Assembly: GCA_037130455.1 (NCBI GenBank)
Contig: JBAXSZ010000004.1
Location: forward strand, 1 to 64,000
Length of the DNA: 64,000 nt
Direction of reading: 5' to 3'
Origin: CAIMZW01 sp037130455
GTDB lineage: Bacteria > Actinomycetota > Actinomycetes > Nanopelagicales > Nanopelagicaceae
Made by a program: the position numbers and the translations under genes. Within the stretch, counting starts at the first letter, position 1. Each line of letters starts with the position of its first letter. Shown in pieces: positions 27,224-36,702 of this stretch. Under the pieces are notes generated by a model that did no database searches, was not told the DNA's origin, and worked only from the letters and a program-made list of their open reading frames with translations.

Positions 27224-28000
27224 ATGCTATTAACAGTTGATGTCGGCAATACCAATACCGTTCTAGGTGTTTTTGAAGGCGAAGAATTGGTGCGCTCTTG
27301 GCGCGTCAAGACCGACCCCAGAGACACTTCCGATGAATTGTGGCTGCAGTACCGAGCCCTTACTCAAGGTTATGTAATCACTGGCCTTGCTGTTTGTTCC
27401 ACGGTACCTTCCTCGCTTCGCGAACTACGCGGCATGATAAAAACTTATTTTTCCGATATTCCAACCACAATCGTGGAGCCAGGCGTTAAAACCGGTGTCC
27501 AATTGTTGGTGGATAACCCGAAGGAGATTGGCGCAGACCGAATTGTTAATACTCTTGCGGCTCACACTCTTTACGGCGATAAAGGTCCAGCCATCGTCGT
27601 TGACTTCGGCACTTCAACAAATCTTGATGTCGTCTCTCCGAAGGGCGAATTTCTGGGCGGCGCACTTGCTCCTGGAATTGAAATATCTGTCGACGCCTTG
27701 GCAGCTCGGGCGGCGCAACTACGAAAAGTGGAGTTGATTCGACCTAAGTCGGTAATTGGAAAGAACACCGTTGAAGCGCTGCAATCGGGAACGATTTATG
27801 GGTTTGCCGGCCAAGTGGATGGTTTAGTGGAACGAATTTTCGATGAACTGGAATTGCAGTATCCAGGTGAGTTGGAAGTATCCGTGATCGCAACCGGTGG
27901 ATTGGCACCTTTAGTCCTAGGAATTAGCGAAACCATTGATTACCACGAGCCATTCTTGACGTTGATTGGACTGCGCTTAGTTCATGAGCGCAATACCTAA
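27224..28000 (+). CDS. coaX: Type III pantothenate kinase
   Basis: The 258-residue protein of the ASKHA fold starts with LLTVDVGNTNTVLG (phosphate 1 loop), then has GADRIVN and VDFGTSTNLDVV, the CoaX ATP/pantothenate motifs. It phosphorylates pantothenate in the first step of CoA synthesis and so uses the product of PanC four genes upstream. The ATG at 27224 follows the nadC stop by one base; coupling is likely. Confidence 0.92.
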   Translation: MLLTVDVGNTNTVLGVFEGEELVRSWRVKTDPRDTSDELWLQYRALTQGYVITGLAVCSTVPSSLRELRGMIKTYFSDIPTTIVEPGVKTGVQLLVDNPKEIGADRIVNTLAAHTLYGDKGPAIVVDFGTSTNLDVVSPKGEFLGGALAPGIEISVDALAARAAQLRKVELIRPKSVIGKNTVEALQSGTIYGFAGQVDGLVERIFDELELQYPGELEVSVIATGGLAPLVLGISETIDYHEPFLTLIGLRLVHERNT

Positions 28001-28020
28001 ACGGTAGGCTTTCCCACCTT

Positions 28021-29550
28021 ATGAGTACTGAAGCGACTTCCACGCCCGAAAATTTGGCTGCAACTGCAACCGATGAAGATCTGCCCGAACAATTACGGAT
28101 TCGCCGCGAAAAGCGAGCTGCCCTAATTGCCCGAGGCGTAGATCCTTACCCGGTCGCAGTTGCTCGAACTAAATCCCTCAAAGAGGTTCGGGCCGAGAAC
28201 GATGGCCTTGACATCGATATCGCCACGGGGAAAATTGAGAGCGTTACTGGTCGAGTCATCTTCAAGCGCGATACCGGCAAACTGTGCTTTGCAAACCTTC
28301 GTGAAGGCGATGGCTCTGCCCTTCAGGCCATGTTCTCTTTGGATCGATTGGGTGAGGAATCACTTAATCAGTGGAAGAGCGAAATAGATTTAGGCGATTT
28401 AGTAAGTGTCACTGGTGAAATCATTACCTCAAAACGAGGTGAACTTTCCATCTTGGCTTCTTCTTGGCAACTAGCGGCAAAAGCTCTTCGCCCCCTTCCG
28501 GTCGAGCACAAGCCCATGTCAGAAGAGACTCGCGTCCGAATGCGTTATGTCGACCTCATTGTTCGACCAGAAGCCAGGACGATGGCCAGATTGCGCCCGG
28601 CAGTAATGAGTTCCCTCCGGGCTTCTTATGCCAAACGGAATTTTATTGAAGTTGAAACTCCAATGTTGCAGGTCATGCACGGCGGAGCAACAGCTCGTCC
28701 TTTCAAAACTTTTAGTAATGCCTACGACATGGATCTCTTTTTGAGAATTGCGCCAGAGCTTTTCTTAAAGCGTTGTGTTGTTGGTGGCTTAGATCAAGTT
28801 TTTGAAATCAACCGCAATTTTCGAAATGAAGGGGCTGACTCAAGTCACTCCCCAGAATTTGCCATGCTGGAAAGTTATCAAGCATTTGGTGACTGGAATT
28901 CCATTGCCACATTGACCCAGGGGTTGATCCAAGAAGCAGCTATTGCCGTTTTTGGAACCACTGAAGTAACTCATTTTGATGGTCGCATTTTAGATCTAGG
29001 TGGAGAATGGCGTGAAGCATCGCTCTTCGATCTTATTTCCGAAGGCGTCGGCGAAGTTGTTTCTCCTCTGGCTTCATATGAGGAATTAAAACTTATCGCC
29101 ACGAAATTAGGAATGAAGATCGATCCGAAATGGATTACTGGAAAACTAGCCGAAGAAATATTTGAACATGTTATGGAAGGGAAATTGGATAAGCCGATTT
29201 TTGTTAAGGGCTATCCGGTCGATACTTCACCGCTGGTTCGTGCCCATCGTGAAATCCCGGGTGTCGCAGAAAAGTGGGACCTCTATGTTGAAGGGTTTGA
29301 ACTAGCCACCGGTTATTCGGAATTAGTTGACCCAGTCATTCAACGCGAACGTCTTGTTGAGCAAGCATCTTTAGGCGACAAGGGCGACCTTGAAGCAATG
29401 CAGATCGATGAGGACTTCCTACGAGCGATGGAATATGGCATGCCACCCATGGGTGGAATGGGTATGGGAATTGATCGACTCTTGATGGCGCTGACCGGAC
29501 TTGGGATCCGCGAAACTATTCTCTTTCCATTAGTAAAACCGGAAGAATAA
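28021..29550 (+). CDS. lysS: Lysyl-tRNA synthetase, class II
   Basis: This 509-residue synthetase has an N-terminal OB-fold anticodon-binding domain (about residues 60-170) and a class II catalytic core. Motif 2 reads FEINRNFRNEGAD and motif 3 reads GMGMGIDRLLM. An N-terminal tail of about 30 residues precedes the domain. A TAGGCT box (28005-28010) ends 10 bases before the ATG, so the leader may be only 3-4 bases. It lies downstream of coaX, as in many Actinobacteria. Confidence 0.95.
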   Translation: MSTEATSTPENLAATATDEDLPEQLRIRREKRAALIARGVDPYPVAVARTKSLKEVRAENDGLDIDIATGKIESVTGRVIFKRDTGKLCFANLREGDGSALQAMFSLDRLGEESLNQWKSEIDLGDLVSVTGEIITSKRGELSILASSWQLAAKALRPLPVEHKPMSEETRVRMRYVDLIVRPEARTMARLRPAVMSSLRASYAKRNFIEVETPMLQVMHGGATARPFKTFSNAYDMDLFLRIAPELFLKRCVVGGLDQVFEINRNFRNEGADSSHSPEFAMLESYQAFGDWNSIATLTQGLIQEAAIAVFGTTEVTHFDGRILDLGGEWREASLFDLISEGVGEVVSPLASYEELKLIATKLGMKIDPKWITGKLAEEIFEHVMEGKLDKPIFVKGYPVDTSPLVRAHREIPGVAEKWDLYVEGFELATGYSELVDPVIQRERLVEQASLGDKGDLEAMQIDEDFLRAMEYGMPPMGGMGMGIDRLLMALTGLGIRETILFPLVKPEE

Positions 29551-29561
29551 GTCATACCCCC

Positions 29562-30074
29562 ATGGACATTAATGATTCCGTCATAGAGATCCGCCCGGCT
29601 CGGACCGGCGATGTCAAAGGCATTCGATCGATTATTGATAAATACGCGCTCCAACGCCGGCTTCTCTCTAAAGAGACAGTCACCTTGTATGAGGACGTTC
29701 AAGAATTTACCGTGGCAGTCGCCGGGGATCGAGTAATCGGCTGCGGCGCTTTGCACGTTCTCTGGGAGGATCTAGCCGAAGTTCGAACCTTGGCGGTGGA
29801 GGATGATTTTCGTGGCCTGGGCGTTGGCCATGGCATTTTGGGACATATTCTCACCCGAGCCCGAGAAATTGGCGTGGAACGTCTCTTCTGTCTGACCTTT
29901 GAGACTGCTTTTTTCGGTCGCCACGGATTCGTAGAGATCGACGGCACGCCGGTGGCGCCCGAGGTATACAGCCAGCTGCTTCACTCCTATGACACGGGTA
30001 TCGCCGAATTCCTGGATTTAGAGAGCGTAAAACCCAACACCCTGGGAAATACCCGAATGTTGAAAGTTCTTTAA
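29562..30074 (+). CDS. argA: Amino-acid N-acetyltransferase, Rv2747-like ArgA
   Basis: The 170-residue GNAT protein closely matches, as I recall it, the short ArgA of Mycobacterium (Rv2747). Shared segments are IRPARTGDV at the N terminus, VTLYEDVQEF, VIGCGALHVLWEDLAEVRTLAV, the acetyl-CoA loop DFRGLGVGHG, FETAFFGRHGF and the C-terminal tail EFLDLESVKPNTLGNTRM. The family acetylates glutamate (or glutamine) at the start of arginine synthesis. It lacks the kinase-like domain of E. coli ArgA. It starts with ATG 11 bases after lysS. Confidence 0.85.
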   Translation: MDINDSVIEIRPARTGDVKGIRSIIDKYALQRRLLSKETVTLYEDVQEFTVAVAGDRVIGCGALHVLWEDLAEVRTLAVEDDFRGLGVGHGILGHILTRAREIGVERLFCLTFETAFFGRHGFVEIDGTPVAPEVYSQLLHSYDTGIAEFLDLESVKPNTLGNTRMLKVL

Positions 30075-30213
30075 ATCTCCCCACTTTTTTGGGCATAACG
30101 CCACAGCTTTCTGGGTTAGATGAAGTGACATCAGCGAAAGTGCCTACATTCCCGTGGCGTATTAGGCTTATGTACTTAGCAAGCAGCAGTAATTAATGAG
30201 AAGGAGATCGGCC

Positions 30214-32718
30214 ATGTTCGAGCGCTTTACAGATCGAGCTCGTCGGGTAGTTGTTTTAGCCCAAGAAGAAGCTCGCATGCTCAATCACAACTACATCGGT
30301 ACGGAGCACATTCTTCTCGGACTCATCCATGAAGGCGAAGGCGTTGCCGCAAAGGCGCTGGAAGCCATGGGAATTTCACTTGAAGCGGTGCGCTCGCAAG
30401 TTGAAGAAATTATCGGTCAGGGTCAGCAAGCCCCTTCTGGGCATATTCCCTTCACGCCGCGCGCTAAGAAAGTTCTAGAACTTTCCCTCCGCGAAGCCCT
30501 GCAATTGGGCCACAACTACATCGGTACTGAACATATTTTGCTTGGCCTGATTCGCGAAGGCGAAGGCGTTGCCGCCCAAGTATTAGTAAAGCTTGGCGCA
30601 GATTTAAATCGAGTTCGCCAACAAGTCATTCAACTGCTCTCGGGCTATCAAGGCAAAGAAGCCGTTGCTTCCAGTGGTCCCGCCGAAGGCACCGCATCCA
30701 CATCTTTGGTTCTTGATCAATTCGGTCGCAACCTGACTCAGGCCGCGCGCGAAGGGAAATTGGATCCAGTCATTGGTCGCGAAAAAGAGATTGAACGCGT
30801 TATGCAAGTTCTCTCTCGCCGTACTAAAAACAATCCGGTTCTCATTGGCGAACCAGGAGTTGGAAAGACTGCAATCGTCGAAGGCTTGGCTCAAGCAATT
30901 GTTAAAGGCGATATTCCGGAAACTTTGAAAGATAAGCAAGTTTATTCTTTGGACCTCGGAGCATTAGTTGCGGGTAGTCGTTACCGTGGCGATTTCGAAG
31001 AGCGATTGAAGAAAGTATTAAAAGAGATTCGCACGCGTGGAGATATCGTTCTTTTCATCGATGAGATTCACACTCTTGTCGGAGCAGGTGCAGCTGAAGG
31101 CGCAATTGACGCCGCCAGTATTTTGAAGCCGATGCTTGCTCGTGGTGAACTTCAGACAATTGGCGCCACAACTTTGGATGAATACCGCAAGCATTTGGAA
31201 AAGGATGCGGCGTTAGAGCGTCGGTTCCAACCAATTCAAGTTGCTGAGCCAACAGTTGCGCACACCATTGAGATTTTGAAGGGACTTCGCGATCGCTACG
31301 AATCCCACCATAAGGTATCGATCTCCGATGCCGCACTCGTTTCCGCTGCTACCTTGGCTGACCGATATGTTTCAGATCGATTCCTTCCAGATAAGGCGAT
31401 TGACCTGATCGATGAGGCTGGTTCCAGACTTCGCATTCGTCGAATGACGGCACCGCCAGAGCTTCGCGAATTTGATGAACGAATCGCCAAAGCGAGAAAA
31501 GATAAGGAATCAGCTATTGATTCCCAAGATTTTGAGCGGGCCGCTTCACTTCGCGATAATGAAAAGAATTTGATTGCTGAAAAAGCTGAGCGTGAAAAGA
31601 GCTGGAAGGCTGGCGACCTCGATGTAGTTTCAGAGGTTGACGAAGAATTGATTGCAGAAGTTCTTTCTACTGCTACCGGAATTCCAGTCTTCAAATTGAC
31701 TGAAGCCGAAACTGCTCGTCTGCTGCGAATGGAAGATGAACTCCACCGTCGGGTAATCGGTCAGGATCAAGCGATTAAGGCGCTTTCACAAGCTATTCGC
31801 CGTACGCGCGCGGGGCTCAAAGACCCACGTCGTCCAGGCGGTTCCTTCATTTTCGCTGGACCTTCTGGCGTCGGAAAGACTGAACTTTCTCGCACCTTGG
31901 CACAGTTCCTCTTTGGAAACCAAGATGCCTTAATCCAATTGGATATGTCCGAGTACTCCGAAAAGCACACCGCTTCTCGACTCTTCGGTTCCCCTCCTGG
32001 ATATGTGGGATATGACGAAGGTGGCCAGTTAACTGAAAAAGTTCGACGTAAGCCATTCTCAGTTGTCCTCTTCGATGAGATCGAAAAAGCCCATCCGGAT
32101 ATCTTCAACTCACTTCTGCAGGTCTTAGAAGATGGCCGTCTTACCGATGCCCAAGGCAGAGTCGTGGATTTCAAGAACACCGTCATCATCATGACCACTA
32201 ACTTGGGAACTCGGGATATCTCCAAGAGCCTAGGTCTGGGATTCCATAACGCATCTGATGTTCTGGGCAACTACGAAAGAATGAAGGGCAAAGTGAGTGA
32301 AGAACTCAAGACTCACTTCCGACCAGAATTTCTCAACCGTATCGATGACATCATCGTCTTCCATCAGTTGAGCGAAGCTGAGATCGTTCAGATTGTTGAT
32401 CTCATGATTGCCAACTTAGATGAGCGTCTACGTGCTCGCGACATGGGTATTGAACTCACTCCAGCGGCAAAGGCACTTTTGGCCAAGCGCGGATATGACC
32501 CACTTTTGGGTGCGCGTCCGCTACGTCGCTGCATCCAACGGGAGATCGAAGATCAACTATCCGAAAAGATTCTCTTCGGAGATGTTAAGCCTGGGGAAAT
32601 TACCTTGGTGGATGTTGAAGTAGATGGCGAAACAGAAACGTTTACCTTCAAAGGTGTTCCGAAATCTGAAACTCCAGATACTCCCGGAGATTTGGCCGAA
32701 GAAGCACCATCCGCGTAA
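30214..32718 (+). CDS. clpC: ClpC family AAA+ protein unfoldase
   Basis: The protein has about 834 residues. Two Clp_N repeats lie in the first 150 residues (FTDRARRVVVLAQEEA and RAKKVLELSLREA). The first AAA module has GEPGVGKT at about 212. A UVR-type middle domain covers roughly 430-470, and the second AAA module has GPSGVGKT at about 549. It feeds unfolded substrates to ClpP. The ATG at 30214 is chosen over 30196 because AAGGAG (30201-30206) precedes it by 7 bases and the family starts MFERFTDRAR. The leader region (30075-30213) holds no obvious repressor palindrome. The gene converges on mutY. Confidence 0.95.
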   Translation: MFERFTDRARRVVVLAQEEARMLNHNYIGTEHILLGLIHEGEGVAAKALEAMGISLEAVRSQVEEIIGQGQQAPSGHIPFTPRAKKVLELSLREALQLGHNYIGTEHILLGLIREGEGVAAQVLVKLGADLNRVRQQVIQLLSGYQGKEAVASSGPAEGTASTSLVLDQFGRNLTQAAREGKLDPVIGREKEIERVMQVLSRRTKNNPVLIGEPGVGKTAIVEGLAQAIVKGDIPETLKDKQVYSLDLGALVAGSRYRGDFEERLKKVLKEIRTRGDIVLFIDEIHTLVGAGAAEGAIDAASILKPMLARGELQTIGATTLDEYRKHLEKDAALERRFQPIQVAEPTVAHTIEILKGLRDRYESHHKVSISDAALVSAATLADRYVSDRFLPDKAIDLIDEAGSRLRIRRMTAPPELREFDERIAKARKDKESAIDSQDFERAASLRDNEKNLIAEKAEREKSWKAGDLDVVSEVDEELIAEVLSTATGIPVFKLTEAETARLLRMEDELHRRVIGQDQAIKALSQAIRRTRAGLKDPRRPGGSFIFAGPSGVGKTELSRTLAQFLFGNQDALIQLDMSEYSEKHTASRLFGSPPGYVGYDEGGQLTEKVRRKPFSVVLFDEIEKAHPDIFNSLLQVLEDGRLTDAQGRVVDFKNTVIIMTTNLGTRDISKSLGLGFHNASDVLGNYERMKGKVSEELKTHFRPEFLNRIDDIIVFHQLSEAEIVQIVDLMIANLDERLRARDMGIELTPAAKALLAKRGYDPLLGARPLRRCIQREIEDQLSEKILFGDVKPGEITLVDVEVDGETETFTFKGVPKSETPDTPGDLAEEAPSA

Positions 32719-32729
32719 TTAGTTAAGTA

Positions 32730-32747
32730 ATTACCTACTTAGGTAAT
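32730..32747. terminator. Hairpin between clpC and mutY
   Basis: The perfect inverted repeat ATTACCT-ACTT-AGGTAAT (7-bp stem, 4-base loop) overlaps the last codons of mutY, 11 bases after the clpC stop. It could serve both converging transcripts. It is AT-rich and has no U-run on either side, so it is a weak or non-classical terminator candidate. Confidence 0.35.
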
Positions 32748-33577
32748 CGATATCGGTTCTTGCCGGTGGTCTCTATCAGACCATCGGCAAGTAACGTTTT
32801 CAGAGCAAGTTCAACTTGAGATTTATCGTGCCACAAGGCCAGCAAATCACGGTGACCTGCGCTGGGATTCTCCCGAAGTCTGTTCATGACAACTCCTCGA
32901 CATTGGCGATCGGAGCCAGTGAAACCAGGTTTTGATTTGGCCACAGATTTGGGGTACTCCAAGGCGCGCCATTGGCAAGAATTCTTCACGGGACATTCAT
33001 CGCACTTAGGCGATCGTGCCGTGCAAATCAACGCACCGATTTCCATAGTGGCCGCCGCCCACATTGGAGCGGCCTGCTGTGGAATTAATGACTGGCGCAG
33101 TTCTCGTTCAATTCTAGAAGGAGCTGAAGATGCTGTTTCAATTCCATCGTAGAGACGCGAGTAAAACCGCCGGATATTAATATCCAAAACCAGAGAACTT
33201 TGCGCAAAGGCAAAAGCTTGAATAGCAGCCGCGGTGTAGTCACCGATTCCAGGTAATGCGATCAATTCTTCATATGTAGACGGAACTTGATTGTTGTGCT
33301 GAGTTGAAATTATCTTCGCACTTTCGTAAAGCCTTAACGCTCTTCGTGGATAACCTAATTTTCCCCAAGCCCTAATAACGTCAGCCTTGCTGGCGTTAGC
33401 TAGTGAATCCGGGCTAGGCCAACGATTCATCCAATCATTCCAAATCGGCAGTACTCGGTTAACTGGAGTTTGTTGCAGCATAAACTCACTAACCAGAACT
33501 CCCCAAGGGGAAGTCTTTCGCCACGGAAGATCTCGCTGATTTTCTTCAAACCACCGAATGACTTTTTTCTGGATCAC
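32735..33577 (-). CDS. mutY: A/G-specific adenine DNA glycosylase
   Basis: The 280-residue helix-hairpin-helix glycosylase removes adenine mispaired with 8-oxoguanine. The N terminus has DLPWRKTSPWGVLVSEFMLQQTPV, the HhH motif has LIALPGIGDYTAAAI followed by the catalytic Asp in LVLDINIRRFYSR, and the 4Fe-4S loop is C-x6-C-x2-C-x5-C (CTARSPKCDECPVKNSC). The NUDIX-like C-terminal domain of E. coli MutY is replaced by a short winged-helix-like tail. Its start overlaps the radA stop by 4 bases, so the two DNA-repair genes are coupled. Confidence 0.92.
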   Translation of the reverse strand: MIQKKVIRWFEENQRDLPWRKTSPWGVLVSEFMLQQTPVNRVLPIWNDWMNRWPSPDSLANASKADVIRAWGKLGYPRRALRLYESAKIISTQHNNQVPSTYEELIALPGIGDYTAAAIQAFAFAQSSLVLDINIRRFYSRLYDGIETASSAPSRIERELRQSLIPQQAAPMWAAATMEIGALICTARSPKCDECPVKNSCQWRALEYPKSVAKSKPGFTGSDRQCRGVVMNRLRENPSAGHRDLLALWHDKSQVELALKTLLADGLIETTGKNRYRLPK

Positions 33578-34953
33578 TGATTTATTTTTACTCGAGCAAT
33601 TGCTTGTTCTAGACGGCCAACTTCCATGATGTCAACGCCTTCAAATTTGAGATCACTTCCTACGGGGACCATGATGTGCTTGAATCCCAGGCGCACTGCT
33701 TCTGCAACTCGTTGATTGATGCCGGTCACTTTGCGAATTTCACCGGCAAGCCCGACTTCACCCATGGCAATCAGGTCTGCAGGTAAGGCTAAACCCTTGG
33801 CTGCCGATGCCACTGCAAGCGCAACTGCTAGATCCGCCGAAGGTTCGTTCATTTTCATTCCACCGACAGTGGCTACATAAACATCCCGCCCAGAAATTCT
33901 GATATTTGCTCTTAGTTCTAAAACTGCCAAAGTCATTGCAGTGCGCGGGTTATCTAGTCCAGAGGTGACCCTGCGAGCGTTGCCATAGTCTCGGCCATCG
34001 GGAACTGGAGCACTTACCAGCGCTTGAATTTCAGCCAGTAACGGTCGACGCCCTTCCAGAGCTACGGTGACGCAGGTGCCAGGGACTGGTTCGCTGTGGC
34101 GACTAGTAAATAATCCGGTTGGGTCGGGCAAGCTAGTGATTCCCGTTTCGGTCATGTCGAAACAACCAACTTCATCGGTAGCACCAAAACGATTTTTCAT
34201 TGCCCGAATTAGTCGTAACCTGGAATGACGATCGCCTTCAAAATTCAATACCACATCGACTAAGTGCTCTAAGAGTCTGGGACCAGCGATTGACCCATCT
34301 TTTGTTACATGACCTACCAAAACCAAAGTGATTGCTCGCTCTTTGGCGATTCTGATTAAAGCCGCTGCAACTTCCCGAACTTGTGTAACACCCCCGGAAG
34401 AACCGTCCACAGCAGAACTGGAAATAGTTTGAATGGAGTCGATAATAAGTAATTGTGGTTTTACTGCATCAATATGAGCGATTACCGCACCGAGGTCACT
34501 TTCGGCTGCCAGCCAAAGTTGAGGATCGATTGCATTTAATCGTTCCGCGCGCAATCGCACTTGAGAGGCAGATTCTTCACCGCTGATATAAAGGGAGACC
34601 AATGATTTCCTTGCGCTTTCGGCGGCAACAGAAAGTAGGAGGGTGGATTTTCCAACGCCAGGTTCGCCAGCCAATAAAATCGCGGCGCCGGGAACAAGTC
34701 CGCCACCCAAGACGCGATCTAATTCACTAACCCCGCTGGACTTGGCTTGAGCATTTTCCAGATTGACTTCACCGATGGGTTGAGCGGCAGAACTGACTGC
34801 GCCGGCAACTAAGGAAAGTTTCTTTGGTGCTGATACTTCCTCAACGCTGCCCCACGTCTGACATTCGCCACATCGACCAACCCATTTGGTAGTACTCCAA
34901 CCGCATTCAACACAACGAAACGGGTCTTTCGCCGGAGTTGGATTTTTCGCCAT
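33574..34953 (-). CDS. radA: DNA repair protein RadA
   Basis: This 459-residue recombination helicase has an N-terminal C4 zinc finger (Cys 14, 17, 28, 31), a RecA-like core with Walker A GEPGVGKST at 96-104, the RadA-specific KNRFG motif (MKNRFGATDEVGCFDM) and a Lon-protease-like C-terminal domain. It promotes branch migration during homologous recombination. The ATG at 34953 has TAACAT 6 bases upstream and no ribosome-binding site, indicating a leaderless start even though it follows the cysteine-rich gene by 26 bases. Confidence 0.95.
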   Translation of the reverse strand: MAKNPTPAKDPFRCVECGWSTTKWVGRCGECQTWGSVEEVSAPKKLSLVAGAVSSAAQPIGEVNLENAQAKSSGVSELDRVLGGGLVPGAAILLAGEPGVGKSTLLLSVAAESARKSLVSLYISGEESASQVRLRAERLNAIDPQLWLAAESDLGAVIAHIDAVKPQLLIIDSIQTISSSAVDGSSGGVTQVREVAAALIRIAKERAITLVLVGHVTKDGSIAGPRLLEHLVDVVLNFEGDRHSRLRLIRAMKNRFGATDEVGCFDMTETGITSLPDPTGLFTSRHSEPVPGTCVTVALEGRRPLLAEIQALVSAPVPDGRDYGNARRVTSGLDNPRTAMTLAVLELRANIRISGRDVYVATVGGMKMNEPSADLAVALAVASAAKGLALPADLIAMGEVGLAGEIRKVTGINQRVAEAVRLGFKHIMVPVGSDLKFEGVDIMEVGRLEQAIARVKINQ

Positions 34954-34959
34954 GGTGAA

Positions 34960-34965
34960 ATGTTA
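34960..34965 (-). promoter_or_regulatory. -10 box of radA-mutY (leaderless)
   Basis: TAACAT on the - strand ends 6 bases before the radA ATG, in the 26-base gap after the cysteine-rich gene. Confidence 0.45.
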
Positions 34966-34979
34966 GTGGCTTGCGCTGA

Positions 34980-35792
34980 CTATCTAGTGGCGCCCAATGT
35001 AGCTGGGTGAATAACAAAAAGCGGCAGTTGCTTGCGCGATTTGGAAGATTCGGCGATTGCCTGCATCCGATTGTCACAATGGGATTTGAGAATTTGGTAA
35101 CTCGCCTCACCCATCAATTTTGTGAGCTCAACTGCGTTGGAAAGGTAAACCGGTTGACGGCCAACATGTGCTTCGGTGTTGCTGGTGCAGTACCAATCAA
35201 ACTCGGCACCGCCGTCTCCCCAAGCAAGACGCTCGTACTCGCCTATAACAACGACTGAAATTTCACGGTCGCCTAATATTCTTTTTTCAAAACTTCGCCG
35301 AATCGGCAATTGCCAACAGACATCGGGCTTTGTATCTACAAAATGGATCTCTTCCTGCAGGGCTAAATGGTGGAGAACGCAACCAAAGGATCCTGTGAAA
35401 CCTTCGGCCGCATAACCTTTTCGGTTGAGAAAGATGCAAGAGTCTTCGATCATTCGAGTCTTACGATCTTTATCCAATCCAATTTCGGAAATTTGAAGCT
35501 TGCCCCCTTTTCGTTTCGGTTGGGCTTGGCTATGAAATTGCCACATCTGTGGAGTGAGCCGCTTAGCAACTTCGTAAGTACGTAGCTCGTCGGCTTCGTC
35601 AGAATAGTAAGCCCCATCCGAACAACAACCATCATTAGGTTTATCGGCATCGACGCCGGCGCAGCCATCGCCATAAATACAACTCCAATAAGAAGTTAGC
35701 CAGGTTAGATCACATTTAAAGATATCTTCAAGATTTGCTGGGTCGGCAAACTCAACCCAATCTCGGGGAAAATGCGGTGCGACTTCAGGCAT
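34980..35792 (-). CDS. Cysteine-rich protein of unknown function
   Basis: This 270-residue soluble protein has no signal peptide or membrane segment. A cysteine cluster lies near the N terminus (Cys 27, 38, 44, 56, 57, with the segment SCIYGDGCAG), and more cysteines follow at about 119, 138, 159 and 202. The spacing could hold an Fe-S cluster or zinc. The wider pattern (GFTGSFGCVLHHLA, then KPDVCWQLP) recalls conserved actinobacterial uncharacterised proteins, perhaps DUF3109-like, but I cannot place it firmly. It lies upstream of radA-mutY and is divergent from proC. A palindrome overlaps its promoter region. Confidence 0.6.
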   Translation of the reverse strand: MPEVAPHFPRDWVEFADPANLEDIFKCDLTWLTSYWSCIYGDGCAGVDADKPNDGCCSDGAYYSDEADELRTYEVAKRLTPQMWQFHSQAQPKRKGGKLQISEIGLDKDRKTRMIEDSCIFLNRKGYAAEGFTGSFGCVLHHLALQEEIHFVDTKPDVCWQLPIRRSFEKRILGDREISVVVIGEYERLAWGDGGAEFDWYCTSNTEAHVGRQPVYLSNAVELTKLMGEASYQILKSHCDNRMQAIAESSKSRKQLPLFVIHPATLGATR

Positions 35793-35797
35793 AGTCT

Positions 35798-35819
35798 GCA
35801 GAGCCTAAGGGTTCTCTGC
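35798..35819. promoter_or_regulatory. Operator-like inverted repeat before the cysteine-rich gene
   Basis: GCAGAG (35798-35803) and CTCTGC (35814-35819) are perfect inverted arms separated by 10 bases, and inner CC/GG could extend the pairing. A TAGGCT box on the - strand, ending 9 bases before the ATG at 35792, lies inside the repeat. A protein bound here would block that promoter. It is about 53 bases from the proC -10 box. Confidence 0.4.
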
Positions 35820-35871
35820 GTAATTAGCACATTTACCCAGCAATGCCACAGTCAGCGCGATTGTGATTGGA

Positions 35872-35877
35872 TAGGAT
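35872..35877 (+). promoter_or_regulatory. -10 box of proC (leaderless)
   Basis: TAGGAT ends 6 bases before the ATG at 35884, with no ribosome-binding site. Confidence 0.5.
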
Positions 35878-35883
35878 TTCGGC

Positions 35884-36702
35884 ATGTCATCTGCGCAGAA
35901 GTCGGTTCAGGATTTAACCATAGGTTTCTTTGGCGTTGGAATAATGGGTGAAGCCCTTTTGGCCAGCTGCATAACCGCAGGAATCGCCCCAGAACGAATT
36001 AGTTTCTCTGAAAAACGTGACGATCGTGCCGAAGAAATTTCCACTAAATATGGTGCTCGCAGGGCATCAGCAACCGCCGTCGCCGAATGCGATGTGGTGA
36101 TGTTGGTAGTCAAGCCGCAGGATCTGGGCGATCTATTGAGCGATCTGGGTCCAACTCTTCCAGCAAAGTCTTTGGTAGTTTCTTTTGCTGCTGGAAAAAC
36201 GACAAGTTTTATCGAATCACAATTGAATCCAGGAATTTCGGTGATTCGAGTCATGCCAAATACCCCATTGTTGATTGGCAAAGGTATGTCAGTTCTCTCG
36301 CCTGGCTCTCATGCAGATCAGGATCAGTTGGACCTTATTTCCTCGCTTCTAGCAGCCAGTGGTCAAGTCGTTCAAGTAGCCGAAACGTTACAAGATTCGG
36401 TCACTGCAGTAAGTGGTTCTGGCCCAGCCTACTTTTTCGCCTTTGTCGAGGCCATGATTAAAGGTGGAGTTGAATTAGGACTTTCTTCAGAAATTGCAAC
36501 ACAACTTACGATTCAAACATTAGTTGGAGCTGCAGGCATGCTGGTTGGAACAGGCAAAAGCGCCACAACTCTGCGAGAAAATGTCACTAGTCCAAACGGA
36601 ACTACTGCAGCTGCTTTGAAGACTTTTTCCGAAGGTCAGTTGGATGCTCTTGTTGAAAAATCAATGCGTGCCGCAAGAGATAGATCGCAGGAATTGGCTT
36701 GA
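35884..36702 (+). CDS. proC: Pyrroline-5-carboxylate reductase
   Basis: The 272-residue NAD(P)H enzyme makes proline from pyrroline-5-carboxylate. The Rossmann start is GFFGVGIMGEALL. Further motifs are VVKPQDLGDLL, IRVMPNTPLLIGKGM, the dimer/active-site segment AVSGSGPAYFFAFVEA and TSPNGTTAAAL near the C terminus. It starts leaderless at 35884. The next gene overlaps its stop by 4 bases (TTGA). Confidence 0.94.
   Translation: MSSAQKSVQDLTIGFFGVGIMGEALLASCITAGIAPERISFSEKRDDRAEEISTKYGARRASATAVAECDVVMLVVKPQDLGDLLSDLGPTLPAKSLVVSFAAGKTTSFIESQLNPGISVIRVMPNTPLLIGKGMSVLSPGSHADQDQLDLISSLLAASGQVVQVAETLQDSVTAVSGSGPAYFFAFVEAMIKGGVELGLSSEIATQLTIQTLVGAAGMLVGTGKSATTLRENVTSPNGTTAAALKTFSEGQLDALVEKSMRAARDRSQELA

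Noticed and set aside
30079..30096. Terminator CCCCACTTTTTTGGG after argA
   Set aside because: The stem would have at most four pairs around a T-run in the loop; there is no U-tract after it.
30075..30213. ClgR- or CIRCE-like operator upstream of clpC
   Set aside because: I compared the region with the ClgR consensus and looked for long inverted repeats; no convincing match is present.
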